Below, piece by piece: positions 10,052 to 19,904 of a DNA stretch of 64,000 nt (positions within the stretch are counted from its first letter, which is position 1; each line of letters opens with the position of its first letter). The stretch comes from Melastoma dodecandrum (Eukaryota > Streptophyta > Magnoliopsida > Myrtales > Melastomataceae). The DNA lies in NCBI GenBank assembly GCA_029817715.1, contig JARUPY010000606.1:2418001-2482000 (forward strand), in the 5' to 3' direction. The notes beneath the pieces are model-generated. The model worked only from the letters and a program-made list of their open reading frames with translations. It had not been told where the DNA came from and did no database searches. A program made the translations under genes and the position numbers.

Positions 10052-13000
10052 TTATGTGTAATATCGTCGGAGAGCATCTGCGTTGATTGCTTGTGGCAGG
10101 TCTCCTCCGTCCATCTTTGTTAGGATGGTTGCTCCCCCTGAGAAGGCGTGCTTAACAACGAACGGCCCTTCGTAGTTTGGAGCGAATTTCCCTCGGGGAT
10201 CCTTGACATTCGGTAGGATTCTCTTGAGGACAAGGTTGCCTGGTCTATATCTGATTGGCTTGACCTTTTTGTTGAATGCTCGGGACATGCGCTGTTGGTA
10301 GCATTGCATGTGGTGAGCTGCGGCAAGTCGTTTCTCATCAATGAAGTCGAGGTGGACGAGCTGATGATTGGCCCTCTCTTCTTCTGTCATGTTGCTTTGG
10401 GATGATATCCTGAGAGTTGGCAATTTGACCTCTGCTGGAATGACCGCTTGAGCGCCATAGACGAGCTCGAAGGGGGTTGCCCCAGTCGAAGTGCGCATCG
10501 TCGTTCTATAGGCAAGTAACGCGAAAGGGAGCTTCTCGTGCCAATCGCGATATGTAATTGCCGTCTTTTGAAGAATCTTCTTCATATTTTTGTTTGCGGC
10601 CTCGACAGCACCATTCATTTGTGGACAGTACGGCGAAGAGTTGAGATGTTTGATATGGAATTCTGCGCAGAGGGATTCCATCAGTTTACTGTTGAAGTTT
10701 GAACCATTGTCTGTGACCAATAGCTCTGGAACTCCATATCTGGCGATGATGTTCGCCTTCATGAAACGTACGACGTTGTTTGCTGTGACTTCTTTGAAGG
10801 ATTGTGCTTCGATCCATTTGGTGAAGTAGTCGATTGCGACCAGCAAGAATCGGTGCCCGTTGGATGCTTTGGGATTAATGGGTCCGATTACGTCCATGCC
10901 CCACATTGAGAACGGCCATGGTTCAAATAGCGGGTAAAGTCTTGTTGGAGGCACGTGCACCTTGTCGCTGTAAATCTGACACTTGTGACATGCTTTGACG
11001 TATTTGATGCAATCTGTTTCCATCGTGAGCCAATAATACCCTTGTCGCATTATCTTCTGGGCGAGAGCGTATCCATTCATGTGTGGTCCGCAAACCCCTT
11101 CGTGGACTTCGACAATGAGGGCTTGAGCTTCTTGTTCCGTGACGCATCGCATGAGAGCCGTCGTGAAGGATTTCTTGTACAAGATATCACCATCTAGAAA
11201 ATAACTTCTCGTTATCCTCCGGATGAACTTGCGTTCTTTCCCCGTGCTATTTTGGGGAAATCCTCCTGATTGTAAATAATTCTTGATGTCCGTGAACCAC
11301 GGTAGAGAATCTTCTGGCTGACTTTGTTCAATGTGCATGCAGCTTGGATCGTCTGCGATATTGATGCGTAGAGGCTCGATGTCCATTTCTCCAGCTAACG
11401 GGATCATTGATGCGAGCACTGCAAGAGCATCAGCAAATCGATTATCAGTTCGTGGGAGATAATTGAATTCAATGTCAGTGAATTGTCGGATTAGTGTTTG
11501 TAGATAATCCTGATATGGAATGAGCTTTGGGTCTCGAGTGCGCCATGCTCCATTTGTCTGGGAGATGATGAGTGCCGAATCTCCGTGAACGTCGAGGAGC
11601 TTAACCCGCATGTCGAGTGCGAAAAGTAGGCCGAGGATGCACGCTTCATATTTAGCTATGTTGTTCGTGCAAGGAAAGGTGACTTTGGCGGCCGTTGGGT
11701 AGTATTGTCCATCTGGAGAGATTACCACAGCTCCTATCCCTGATCCTGAGGAGTTAACTGCACCATCAAAGTACATCTTCCATCTTGGTTCTTGTTCCAT
11801 GAGTAGGATGTTCTCGTCTGGTAGTCCGATTTCCAGAGATGAATCATCCGTTCCTGGATATTCAGCGATATGATCAGCGATTGTCCTCCCCTTCACTGAC
11901 TTCGTGGAGTGAAATCGAATATCGAATTCGGCGAGTTGCAATTGCCACTTAGAAACTCTTCCCATCAATGTTGGCTTGTCGAAGAGATATTTGAGTGGAT
12001 CGTTTTCGGACACTAACAGGATCTCGTAGTGCAGAGTATACTGTCGGAGTCGGTGGAGGACCCAAATGAGTGCACAACATGTACGCTCGGAAGTGGTGTA
12101 CCGAGACTCGCAGTTTGTGAACTTCTTGCTGAGGTAGTAGATTGCATGCTCCTTGGCGCCTGGTAACTGTTGGGCAAGCATGGCTCCAAATGATTCCTCT
12201 CTAACTGTGAGATAAAGTGTGAGAGGATGCCCCGGCCTTGGCGGGATAAGAACTGGTGGTTTTGTCAAATATGTTTTGATTTGCTCAAATGCAACCTTAC
12301 AATCATCATCCCACTCGAATTTGACGCCTTTTCTGAGTTTCTTGAATAGTGGTTTGCATGTGTCAGCTAGGTTGGAAATGAACCGTCCGATGTAGTTAAC
12401 GCGTCCCATGAAGCCGCGGATCTCTTTGACTGACCTTGGAGCTGGAAGATCACGAATCGCTTCGATTTTATCGGGGTCAATCTCAATGCCTCTGTTGCTG
12501 ACAACGAAACCAAGAAGTTTGCCTGAAGTCGCTCCAAATACGCATTTGGCGGGATTGAGGCGCAGCTTGTACTTGCGAAGCCGTTCAAATAGCTTTCGGA
12601 GAACGACTGTGTGGCTTTCATCTTCCTTGGACTTGGCGATCATGTCGTCGACGTAGACTTCAATTTCGCGATGCATCATGTCGTGAAAAAGGACGACCAT
12701 AGCACGTTGGTAGGTTGCCCCGGCATTCTTGAGCCCGAAGGGCATGACCCGATAGCAAAACGTGCCCCAGGGTGTTGTGAAGGTTGTCTTCTCTTTGTCT
12801 TCTTCGGCCATGCGAATCTGGTTATAACCGGAGAATCCGTCTATGAAAGAGAATCTGTTGAATCCGGCGGTGTTGTCCACCAGTAAATCGATGTGCGGAA
12901 GTGGAAAGTCATCCTTGGGACTTGCTTTGTTGAGGTCGCGATAGTCGACGCAGACTCGGATCTTCCCGTTCTTTTTTATGACCGGGACTATGTTGGCAAC

Positions 13001-13454
13001 CCATTGCGGATAGGTAGCCACTTCGATAAAGTTGACTTTGAGCAGCTTATCCACTTCTTCCTTGATGGCAAGGGCTAGCTCGGGCTTATACCGGCGCTGC
13101 TTCTGCTTTATAAGATGAATTGACGGATCTGTAGGGATCTTGTGCTCCACAATCTCCGAATCTAATCCCGGCATGTCCGTGTATGACCAAGCAAAGACGT
13201 CAGAGAATTCATTTAGCAGGTTGACGATGTCTTCAGTTTCATCCTTTGACAAATCTGCGCCGATGAACAACTCCTTAGGGTCATCATGAGTTCCGATGTC
13301 GATTGAAACCGGCTTCTGCAGAGTGATGTCCTTCGGTTCTTCATGTCGCTGAAGACCTTGTTCCAATCCATAATACCCGTCCATGGATTTGGGGTCGTCA
13401 ACTGCTTCTCCGTCTTGTTCGGAGGTTTTCTCGGGTATTCCCGAAGCGCCGTTC
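10052..13454 (-). CDS. pol: Gypsy Pol: reverse transcriptase, RNase H, archaeal-type RNase H, integrase
   Basis: An open frame of 1110 codons from the first ATG at 13384, open back to a likely splice acceptor at 13454. Residues about 125-300 are reverse transcriptase, with catalytic YVDD at 244-247 and VMPFGLKNAGATYQR just before it. Residues about 400-510 are the ordinary Gypsy RNase H, but its first catalytic aspartate region reads YLTVREES instead of the usual D-A-S. Residues about 535-660 are a second RNase H of archaeal/plant type with FDGA, AKYEA, HGDSA and NRFADALA in order. Integrase follows, with an H-H-C-C zinc finger and a D-D-E core (MDVIG, TDNGSNF, VEAANK). It copies the element RNA into DNA and inserts it. 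No stop or frameshift is visible in this part. Confidence 0.95.
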
Positions 13455-13768
13455 CTGAAAAGGAGAAGAAATTAAAGTAATGTATCCAAACGAAATATTC
13501 GGAATATCGTTTCATGCGACAATTCATAACAAGGCATGCGTGTTTGACCAAAAGAAAATTTTGTGGGATCAGGACTCAGCGGGTCCCTCGTCGTTTCCTC
13601 GGATTCGCCCTGATCATCAGCGGCCCGATCCCACAAACGCCCTAGGTATTGCCTAGGGGTCGCGTTACATATAGACAACCTTGCTAGTCCGCGACCAGAA
13701 TGTAGCAAGGTGACCTATTCTAGACTCTATCTATCTAAGTGCAGAAAAGTAAAGATGGAAAGTTTCAC
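13455..13768 (-). other. Probable intron between protease and polymerase frames
   Basis: On the minus strand the gag-pro frame ends in CTCGACGG followed by GTGAAAC (a donor at 13768). A pyrimidine-rich tract ending CTTTTCAG is followed by GAACGGCG (an acceptor at 13455). Removing these 314 bases joins the gag-pro frame to the pol frame in phase and skips the gag-pro stop. Ogre elements are known to splice out an intron at exactly this position, which is why I favour splicing over two separate proteins. No transcript was available to confirm it. Confidence 0.7.
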
Positions 13769-16251
13769 CCGTCGAGAGGCATGTCTGGCTCGGCCGGGAT
13801 CGACGCTTCCATCATACAGACTTCTTCCTCGGACTCTTGTGTCCTTGTCTTCTCATCCTGTTTCCCCTCCACTTCTTCGCTCGTAGTAGGGGAATCTGCA
13901 TGCCTGTTTGGGGGCGCTTCAACCCTTGGAGGCGTCCTAGGCGGGATTGGCACCCGTGGAGCTAGAAAAGGCGGTGCTCGGGCTTGCTGAACATACGCCG
14001 GTATTTGATCCCAGGGAATTGCGAAGTCATAAGGTATGAAACGAGCCCGTCTGCGAGGTCGACGCCTATGACCTTGCCCCAAATTCACTTGGATGATATT
14101 GACATGTTCAATGATCGTCCGCTCGCCGTTGACCTCCTCGTCACTCTGGATCTTCACGTTCTCCAGTTTCTCCGATAGTATTTCACCCTCCATTGTCGCC
14201 GCAGATGAACGAACGAAATGGATAGCCGACTTGCTGTTGGTGTGATTGCCCTGTTTGCGCCACATCTTGGCCGTGAATCCGAGTCCAGTAGTCCCTGCTG
14301 GAGCTGGAATAGTGATCGGATAAATCATTCCTTGTCCTCTGATTCCGAGTCCTTGGCCCGGTTGATAACCATGTCGGAGGAACTCCTTTGCAGCGCTGAT
14401 GTTGCCCCATGTCATCAAGGGATCCGACCTATAGTCATGTCTGACCATATTCACCATTTCCAGTGTTTGAACTGTTGATGGTTCCTCAGTTGGCTCTCCA
14501 ACGTATGGCATGTCGATTTCATGGCAAATCTCCATTGAGTGTTCTCCTCTGACTGTGATGAGCTTGCCGTCTGAAGAAAATTTGACCATCTGTTGAAGCG
14601 TTGATGGAACTGCTCCAGCCTGATGAATCCAAGGGCGTCCTAACAGTATGTTGAAGGACCCCGCAGTCTCGAGGACTTGGAACTGAGTGGAGAAAAGCGT
14701 CGGCCCAATTTTAACTTCCAGCGTGACTTCTCCATAAGCCTGACGTTTTGCACCATCGAAAGCCCGAATAGTCAGACTAGACTGTGGGAGTTTCACTATA
14801 CTGATGCCGAGTTTTTGAGCTACAGCCAACGGAATGATGTTGACCCCAGATCCGCCATCGATGAGGACTTTGGAGATGGTGGTTTCACGACATTGGAGTG
14901 TGATAAAGAGAGCATTGTTATGATCCTGCCCCTGCTCTGGTAGATCGTCTTCTGAGAAGTTAATTACATTGTTCGCCAGCATGCTGCTCATGTACGCATC
15001 TAACGCTGCGACTTCAACTTGCTCCGGCACATGCACCTCGGCTAGAAACTTCTCCAACATCTCCCTGTGTCTGTCGGAGGAATGGATGAGATCGAACAAT
15101 GAGATTTGGGCTGGCTGCTTTCGGAGCTGTTCGACTATGTCGTAGTCGCTTTCCTTCACTGTATAAATCACCTTGCGGATTTGCTCATTCGACGGCGCCT
15201 TGGGCTTCGAAGATTCAGCTGGGAGCGAAGCTTCAGGAGCGGGTATTACCCTTCCAGAACGGGTAATTAGTTCAACTTCTGGGCCCTGCGGCACACAACT
15301 GGGCTCGATCAATACCGGGATCCTTGGTCCTGTCACTGATGACGACTCTGCCTGACATGCTTCGGCTTGTGTTGATCCCAACGAAATGTAGACATATGGC
15401 GTCCTTGGCTGCCGACGGGGAACCAACGTAAACCCATCGGGCATGACTGTGGGCTGAGCTTTCCTGTTAGGCTGGGGTCCTCGACCTCTTCCTCGACCTC
15501 GGCTGCGACCTCGGCCTCGACCACGACCGGCGTTTACGACGTTAACACTCTTTGGTTGTGCATAGTCGTATTCATACATGTTCACCTCTTCTTCCTGTTC
15601 GGCCAAAACGGAGAAGGAATTTGCCCCAGTGTAATTTACGTGCTCCGGAAGAGGATTGCTCTTAACATTCGGGGCAGCCGCAGGTGCAGAAAATGTGATG
15701 GCTCCCTCATCTAACAAGTTCTGAATTTTGAACTTCAAGGCAATACAATCCTTGGTGTCGTGCCCTATTGCCCCGGAATGATACTGGCAAACCGCCTTGG
15801 GGTTATAGCCGAAAGATGAAGGGTTGGTGGCCTTGGGTTCCACGGGCTTGATAAAGCCCATATCTCTTAAGCGGACGAACATGACATCCAATGGATCTGG
15901 TGTTGGAGTCAGGTCTTCGAGTCTACGCTGGGGGCGCTCTGGTTGTGCAGGCCTTGGCTGCTGTTGTCCCACCATGTTGACCGGGGGTCTGAAACGAGTT
16001 GTAGCCGGGGCTGGAAGCCTGAGCGCGGCTGCCACATACGTCCTTGGCGCGTATGAAGCCGGTGGTGGAGTTGCCCTCATCGACTGCCTATTTTGCTCAG
16101 CAGTTGCTATGAGCTCTTTGGGCTTGGGCTTCACTGCCGGTTTTGCCGAAGGAGAAGGGATCAGCCCTTCTCGGTTTACTCCGTCAAGCTTGTCTGCGTT
16201 GATGACTGCCTGAGCGAAGGTGGAGAATGTCTGCCCGATCATGTAGGGCAT
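13765..16251 (-). CDS. gag-pro: Gypsy Gag C-terminal part, zinc region, aspartic protease and G-patch
   Basis: A frame of 828 residues in phase with the gag piece just upstream, from which it is separated only by an amber codon at 16270-16272. The N-terminal part continues Gag: a capsid-like helix region, then a basic Arg-Gly tract and a CQYHSGAIGHDTKDC nucleic-acid-binding motif. The middle is a retropepsin-type aspartic protease with active-site DGGSG (VLIDGGSGVNIIPL) and the partner motif ILLGRPW. After it comes a glycine-rich stretch like a G-patch (HGYQPGQGLGIRGQG). The C-terminus is basic then acidic and ends at the probable splice donor. The protease would cut the Gag-Pol precursor. 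Confidence 0.9.
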   Translation of the reverse strand: MPYMIGQTFSTFAQAVINADKLDGVNREGLIPSPSAKPAVKPKPKELIATAEQNRQSMRATPPPASYAPRTYVAAALRLPAPATTRFRPPVNMVGQQQPRPAQPERPQRRLEDLTPTPDPLDVMFVRLRDMGFIKPVEPKATNPSSFGYNPKAVCQYHSGAIGHDTKDCIALKFKIQNLLDEGAITFSAPAAAPNVKSNPLPEHVNYTGANSFSVLAEQEEEVNMYEYDYAQPKSVNVVNAGRGRGRGRSRGRGRGRGPQPNRKAQPTVMPDGFTLVPRRQPRTPYVYISLGSTQAEACQAESSSVTGPRIPVLIEPSCVPQGPEVELITRSGRVIPAPEASLPAESSKPKAPSNEQIRKVIYTVKESDYDIVEQLRKQPAQISLFDLIHSSDRHREMLEKFLAEVHVPEQVEVAALDAYMSSMLANNVINFSEDDLPEQGQDHNNALFITLQCRETTISKVLIDGGSGVNIIPLAVAQKLGISIVKLPQSSLTIRAFDGAKRQAYGEVTLEVKIGPTLFSTQFQVLETAGSFNILLGRPWIHQAGAVPSTLQQMVKFSSDGKLITVRGEHSMEICHEIDMPYVGEPTEEPSTVQTLEMVNMVRHDYRSDPLMTWGNISAAKEFLRHGYQPGQGLGIRGQGMIYPITIPAPAGTTGLGFTAKMWRKQGNHTNSKSAIHFVRSSAATMEGEILSEKLENVKIQSDEEVNGERTIIEHVNIIQVNLGQGHRRRPRRRARFIPYDFAIPWDQIPAYVQQARAPPFLAPRVPIPPRTPPRVEAPPNRHADSPTTSEEVEGKQDEKTRTQESEEEVCMMEASIPAEPDMPLDG

Positions 16252-16269
16252 GTACTCACGTGGGAGCAG

Positions 16270-17725
16270 CTACAAGAATTCATCGATGAGCTCCCTCTCT
16301 ATAAGTGACGGCTTGATCTGAGACGCAATGTGCCTGAACCGGTAGGCGAACTGCTTGACGTCTTCGGTGCGGTATCTCTTCAGCTTCCGCAAATCCGAGA
16401 TTGTTGGCGCCATTTCTACATTGAAGCTGTAGTAGTTGAGGAAGTCAAGAGCTAGGTCTTTGAATGTTGCATACTGGCTAACATCCTTGGTGTAGTACCA
16501 GTGCAGCGCTGATTCCGCCAAGCTTTCTTGAAACATGGCGATGCGAAATTTGTAATCAGCAGGGTATACGGCCATTTTGTGGCAGAAGTGCTTGAGATGC
16601 AGTTCTGGGCAACCATTCCCGCGGAACTTCTCGACTTGTAATTGGTGGGACTTGTAATTGAGGGATCTGGAAGTTGGCGTACTCCCAATTGTGTGTCCGA
16701 TACCCTTGGATGGCGTTTAGGCGCTCTTCCAATTTCGCCATGTGGCGAGCCTCCTCTTTTTGCATTGAGGCAATCCTAGCCTCGAGCCTTGTCTCGAATG
16801 CGCTAGCTTGTTGTTGTTCGCCAAACAGCTCGTCGACAATTGCCGCGTTGCGGGTTCGCGGGCTTGGCAAGGCGGGTTCCACATGTGGAACTGAAGGGGT
16901 GGCAATTGGCGGAGGGATTCTGAAAGGAGGAGGTGTGGAGGTTGTTTGAGGGTAGGGAGTTGGTGTTTGGACATGGGGAGTTGGCCCGAATGTCATTGGA
17001 GGGTAGGGAGTTGGCCCTTGGGATGTTGACTGAGGGTAGTATGGAGGTAAATAGGGTTGAGGCATCGGAAGGGAAGGGGGTGGCCCACGCATGTATGGGT
17101 TGTATAAGGATGCCACACTTGTGGAGGTAGCGGATCCGAGCATGACCGGGTTGTGGGAAGGCATAGTGTTTGATGGGTTATAAGTAGGCAAACTATTTGA
17201 GGAAGTGTTTAGGCTAGGGTAGGACGGATATGGTGGTGTTTGAGGTCCTGGCATGACAGGAGGAAGATGTGGGTTTTGGGAGGAGGCAGGAGCAGGTGTG
17301 GCTGCTAACTGTCGTTGGAGGAGTTCTGCCATCATCGTCTTCAGGGAAGAGAGTTCGGCTGTGAGAGACTCCACCTTGTCTCCCAATGAGGGACTGCCGG
17401 CGCCTTGGGCTGGCATGTCTTGTGTTGAATTGAAGGGAGCTGCAGGTAGCATCACCGATGGCGCTGCAGGTGCAACCAACGGTGGGACGTACAACGGCGA
17501 GGTTCTCCCGTCTGAGGGTTGCCCGGCAGCGAGTATAGTCTGGGGCAACGGCGGGAAGGCAGAGATCGGGAATGGCGAGGCAACCTCCATTGAAGCTGAG
17601 AATTCGATGGCGGGAGGTGGTGGGAGAACTGCGATGGTGACTCCAGCGGTCGGGGCTACTTCTTCCGCTGCCGGGGACACGATCATGGGAGTTGGCGGTG
17701 GTCCTGCTGAAGCTTCAGCCATCAC
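16270..17725 (-). pseudogene. gag: Gypsy Gag N-terminal part, broken by frameshift and amber stop
   Basis: The first frame (16556-17725, 389 residues) is a Pro/Ala-rich N-terminus with a coiled coil near its end (ETRLEARIASMQKEEARHMAKLEERL). The homology then moves to another frame (16270-16575 and slightly upstream), which carries the retrotransposon Gag capsid block: KMAVYPADYKFRIAMFQESL, then ALHWYY and FAYRFRHIASQIKP. The slip lies near 16632-16642, where two bases seem to be missing. The second frame then meets TAG at 16270-16272, and the same frame continues as gag-pro after it. One C-to-T change in a glutamine codon would create that amber codon. Gag normally forms the virus-like particle, so this copy should be unable to make full Gag unless read-through occurs. 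Confidence 0.85.
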
Positions 17726-18026
17726 CGCCCGGATGGTACGGTATCTTGGACGCTTTCGGTATGGAGCAATTGCTCAGTACCTTGGAAGAGAGGAAAATTC
17801 AATTAGCATCAAGCAGCGATACTATGGATGCATGACATGTAGTGATGCATGAGATGTCTAATGTAGGGATTGGATTGTTGTCACTCGAATTTAACCCCGA
17901 AAGAAGGGAAACGAATTAGATAGAAGGCAATAAGTTCGACATCGTCATAAAAAGGTAAATACAATCGACTGAAAAGAAAGATAGAACGGGCGCGCAGGCC
18001 CGGTAGCCGCATGGAGACGTCGTCGG
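17726..18026 (-). other. Spacer between ORF1 and gag
   Basis: About 300 bp without a supportable frame, separating the stop of ORF1 from the start of gag. Confidence 0.5.
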
Positions 18027-19226
18027 TCAAGTGCGATCCCACAGAGCATGACGCTTCCTCCAGAAACGCTGGGACTGGGCTGCACGATCCTCCTCATTGG
18101 GCTCTGGTGGAAGCTCGCAGATCTCTTCCGTGAGTGTCATCCATGTGCGGGAGATGCGCGCGATCACCCTCTGGAGTGCTGTCTTGACCACCTTGTCGTC
18201 GTCGAGGCTGAGTGGTCGGAAGAGCTGCTGCGGGGGTGCCCTAGTCCTCGGAGTCAACCCCAGCTGATGTCGAACTTGGAATGGCGCGTAGTAGGAGGTG
18301 CCTCCGAACCCCATGATCGGGATGAAGTGCCCGTCCATCGAGGAGGTGATGGCGTCATCCGTGTCGAAGCAGGGAGCTCTCTGATAGAAGTCAGCAGGCT
18401 CCAGAGACCGGAACAGAGCGTCCACTCCAACGAAAGTGCGTACAGGCAGGCGGGCACGCTCCACGATGCGGGCAAGCAACCCCGGTGTGTGCTCCCTAGT
18501 GAAGGCTTCTCCCGTGATCCCGAGGTGGGTGTAGAACCATACTTGCAGCAGGGCTGGGCAGAAGGTCATCCTGTGGTTGCGGACTCCTCGCTTTGCTTCA
18601 CGCACGATGTTGGTGAGGCTGAAGTTGGTCTCTCCGATCAGGTTGGGCAGAAAAGGAGCGTCTTCAAGTATTGCCTTGGTGATGTAGACAGCTCGTCGGT
18701 TGATCGTCTTCTCGTTCTGTGGGTACAGGATCGTCCCGACGAAAAGGAGGATGAATGCTCGCGCTGATCCTTGGCCTTCTCCCATGCGCGGGTTGTATGG
18801 CACGAGCTGCAGATCGACGACGTCTTTGATGCTGAGATCCCCTTGGGAGTTGAAGAGCCCTGGTACACTTGCCGATGATATCTGAAGAAGCCTCGCTATG
18901 TACTCCTTCGGTTTGTCGATCCGAGGCAGGGGCAGTATCCCTGTGCGGTGGGGCATCTCGGCGAGGTTGATGTACTCCTCGTAGAGCGGCGCCAACTTCA
19001 AGTCTCCAAAGCGGAAGACAAAGGAGTCTGGGTCCCAGCGCGCCACCAGGTTCTGCAGGAGAGCCCAGTCCAACTCCAGACGCATGAGGTGGAAGAGCCC
19101 CTTGAGCTTGGACTGCACGAACTCGAGTTCGGATGGCCTCAGCAACGGCAGCCACTGGTGGAGATGATCGGCGTTAGGCATATTTTTCTGTCGCAGCGAG
19201 ATGGGCTCCATGAGGCCTTCCTGCAT
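18027..19226 (-). CDS. Extra ORF1 upstream of gag (DUF7745/plant-mobile-domain-like)
   Basis: A 399-residue intact frame between the 5' LTR and gag, on the same strand as the rest of the element. Its N-terminal third carries the pattern typical of the extra ORF of Ogre elements and of related plant mobile domain proteins: a helix-rich start, then LARWDPDSFVFRFGDLKLAP followed by LYEEYINLAEMP. The middle has hydrophobic helices (RAFILLFVGTILYP; PALLQVWFYTHLG) and the C-terminus is Arg-rich. No zinc ligand set or known catalytic motif is visible. ORF1 function is not known even in pea Ogre. Family assignment is from recalled patterns, so it is good but not certain. Confidence 0.75.
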   Translation of the reverse strand: MQEGLMEPISLRQKNMPNADHLHQWLPLLRPSELEFVQSKLKGLFHLMRLELDWALLQNLVARWDPDSFVFRFGDLKLAPLYEEYINLAEMPHRTGILPLPRIDKPKEYIARLLQISSASVPGLFNSQGDLSIKDVVDLQLVPYNPRMGEGQGSARAFILLFVGTILYPQNEKTINRRAVYITKAILEDAPFLPNLIGETNFSLTNIVREAKRGVRNHRMTFCPALLQVWFYTHLGITGEAFTREHTPGLLARIVERARLPVRTFVGVDALFRSLEPADFYQRAPCFDTDDAITSSMDGHFIPIMGFGGTSYYAPFQVRHQLGLTPRTRAPPQQLFRPLSLDDDKVVKTALQRVIARISRTWMTLTEEICELPPEPNEEDRAAQSQRFWRKRHALWDRT

Positions 19227-19880
19227 AATAGGGTGTCATTCGAGGATGATAACATTCCAATCCCTAACCCTAGTATGGTATGATTCGACACACGATTTAT
19301 GTAATCATGTTCGAGTAAAAATGGAATGTATGATATTACAAGAATAATCGTGAATTGGAATGCATTCATACGATTATGAATGTGTATGGATGCATTAAAG
19401 CGGTAAAAGGAGTTAAGAAAGGGAGAAAAGGAATTTGGAAACCCCCCCTGTGACCAACCCAAACCGCTGCAAAATGAACAGATTTAGTGTCACAGTTTAT
19501 TGCATACAAAACATACCTGCCCTGTCCCTGCACGAGTAACAGGCACTTAGTAACAGACAAATGCACGTGCGGCGTCTAGTACCTGTAGTGGGCAAGCAAT
19601 TTCTAGACTCGGATGGAGGTTTCTAAGACCTCCCTCGGACTAAGGGAGGCGGGTCCCGGTCCATAGCCTACAAGCCGCAGGAAGCAGCGAGGCCGTGCCT
19701 TTCGGTGACCCCCTAATCCCGGGTATAGGGATTTACCTATATATGCCTAGGAAAGCGGATAAACGAACACAAACAGGAGATCAAAAAAAGGGCATCGAGC
19801 CAATCAATTACATGCGCAAACAAGTAACTCCTCTCCGCATGTGGTAAAAAGGCTTTCGGTAAGAATCCACATGCGGAGCT
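19227..19880 (-). other. 5' leader of the Gypsy element
   Basis: Non-coding DNA between the primer binding site and ORF1. It contains pyrimidine-rich and purine-rich runs but no frame I would defend. Confidence 0.6.
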
Positions 19881-19897
19881 CCCCAGCGGAGTCGCCA
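19881..19897 (-). promoter_or_regulatory. Primer binding site, tRNA-Arg-like
   Basis: On the plus strand this reads CCCCAGCGGAGTCGCCA, like the 3' end of a tRNA finishing in CCA. On the element's strand it is TGGCGACTCCGCTGGGG. It lies 7 bases inside the 5' LTR end. Tat/Ogre elements use tRNA-Arg as primer, and this matches the pattern as I recall it. Confidence 0.75.
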
Positions 19898-19904
19898 TCC
19901 GGGA

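Noticed and set aside
10120..13078. Plus-strand and alternative-frame ORFs of 60-110 codons across the Gypsy pol
   Set aside because: Shadows of the intact 1110-codon pol frame.
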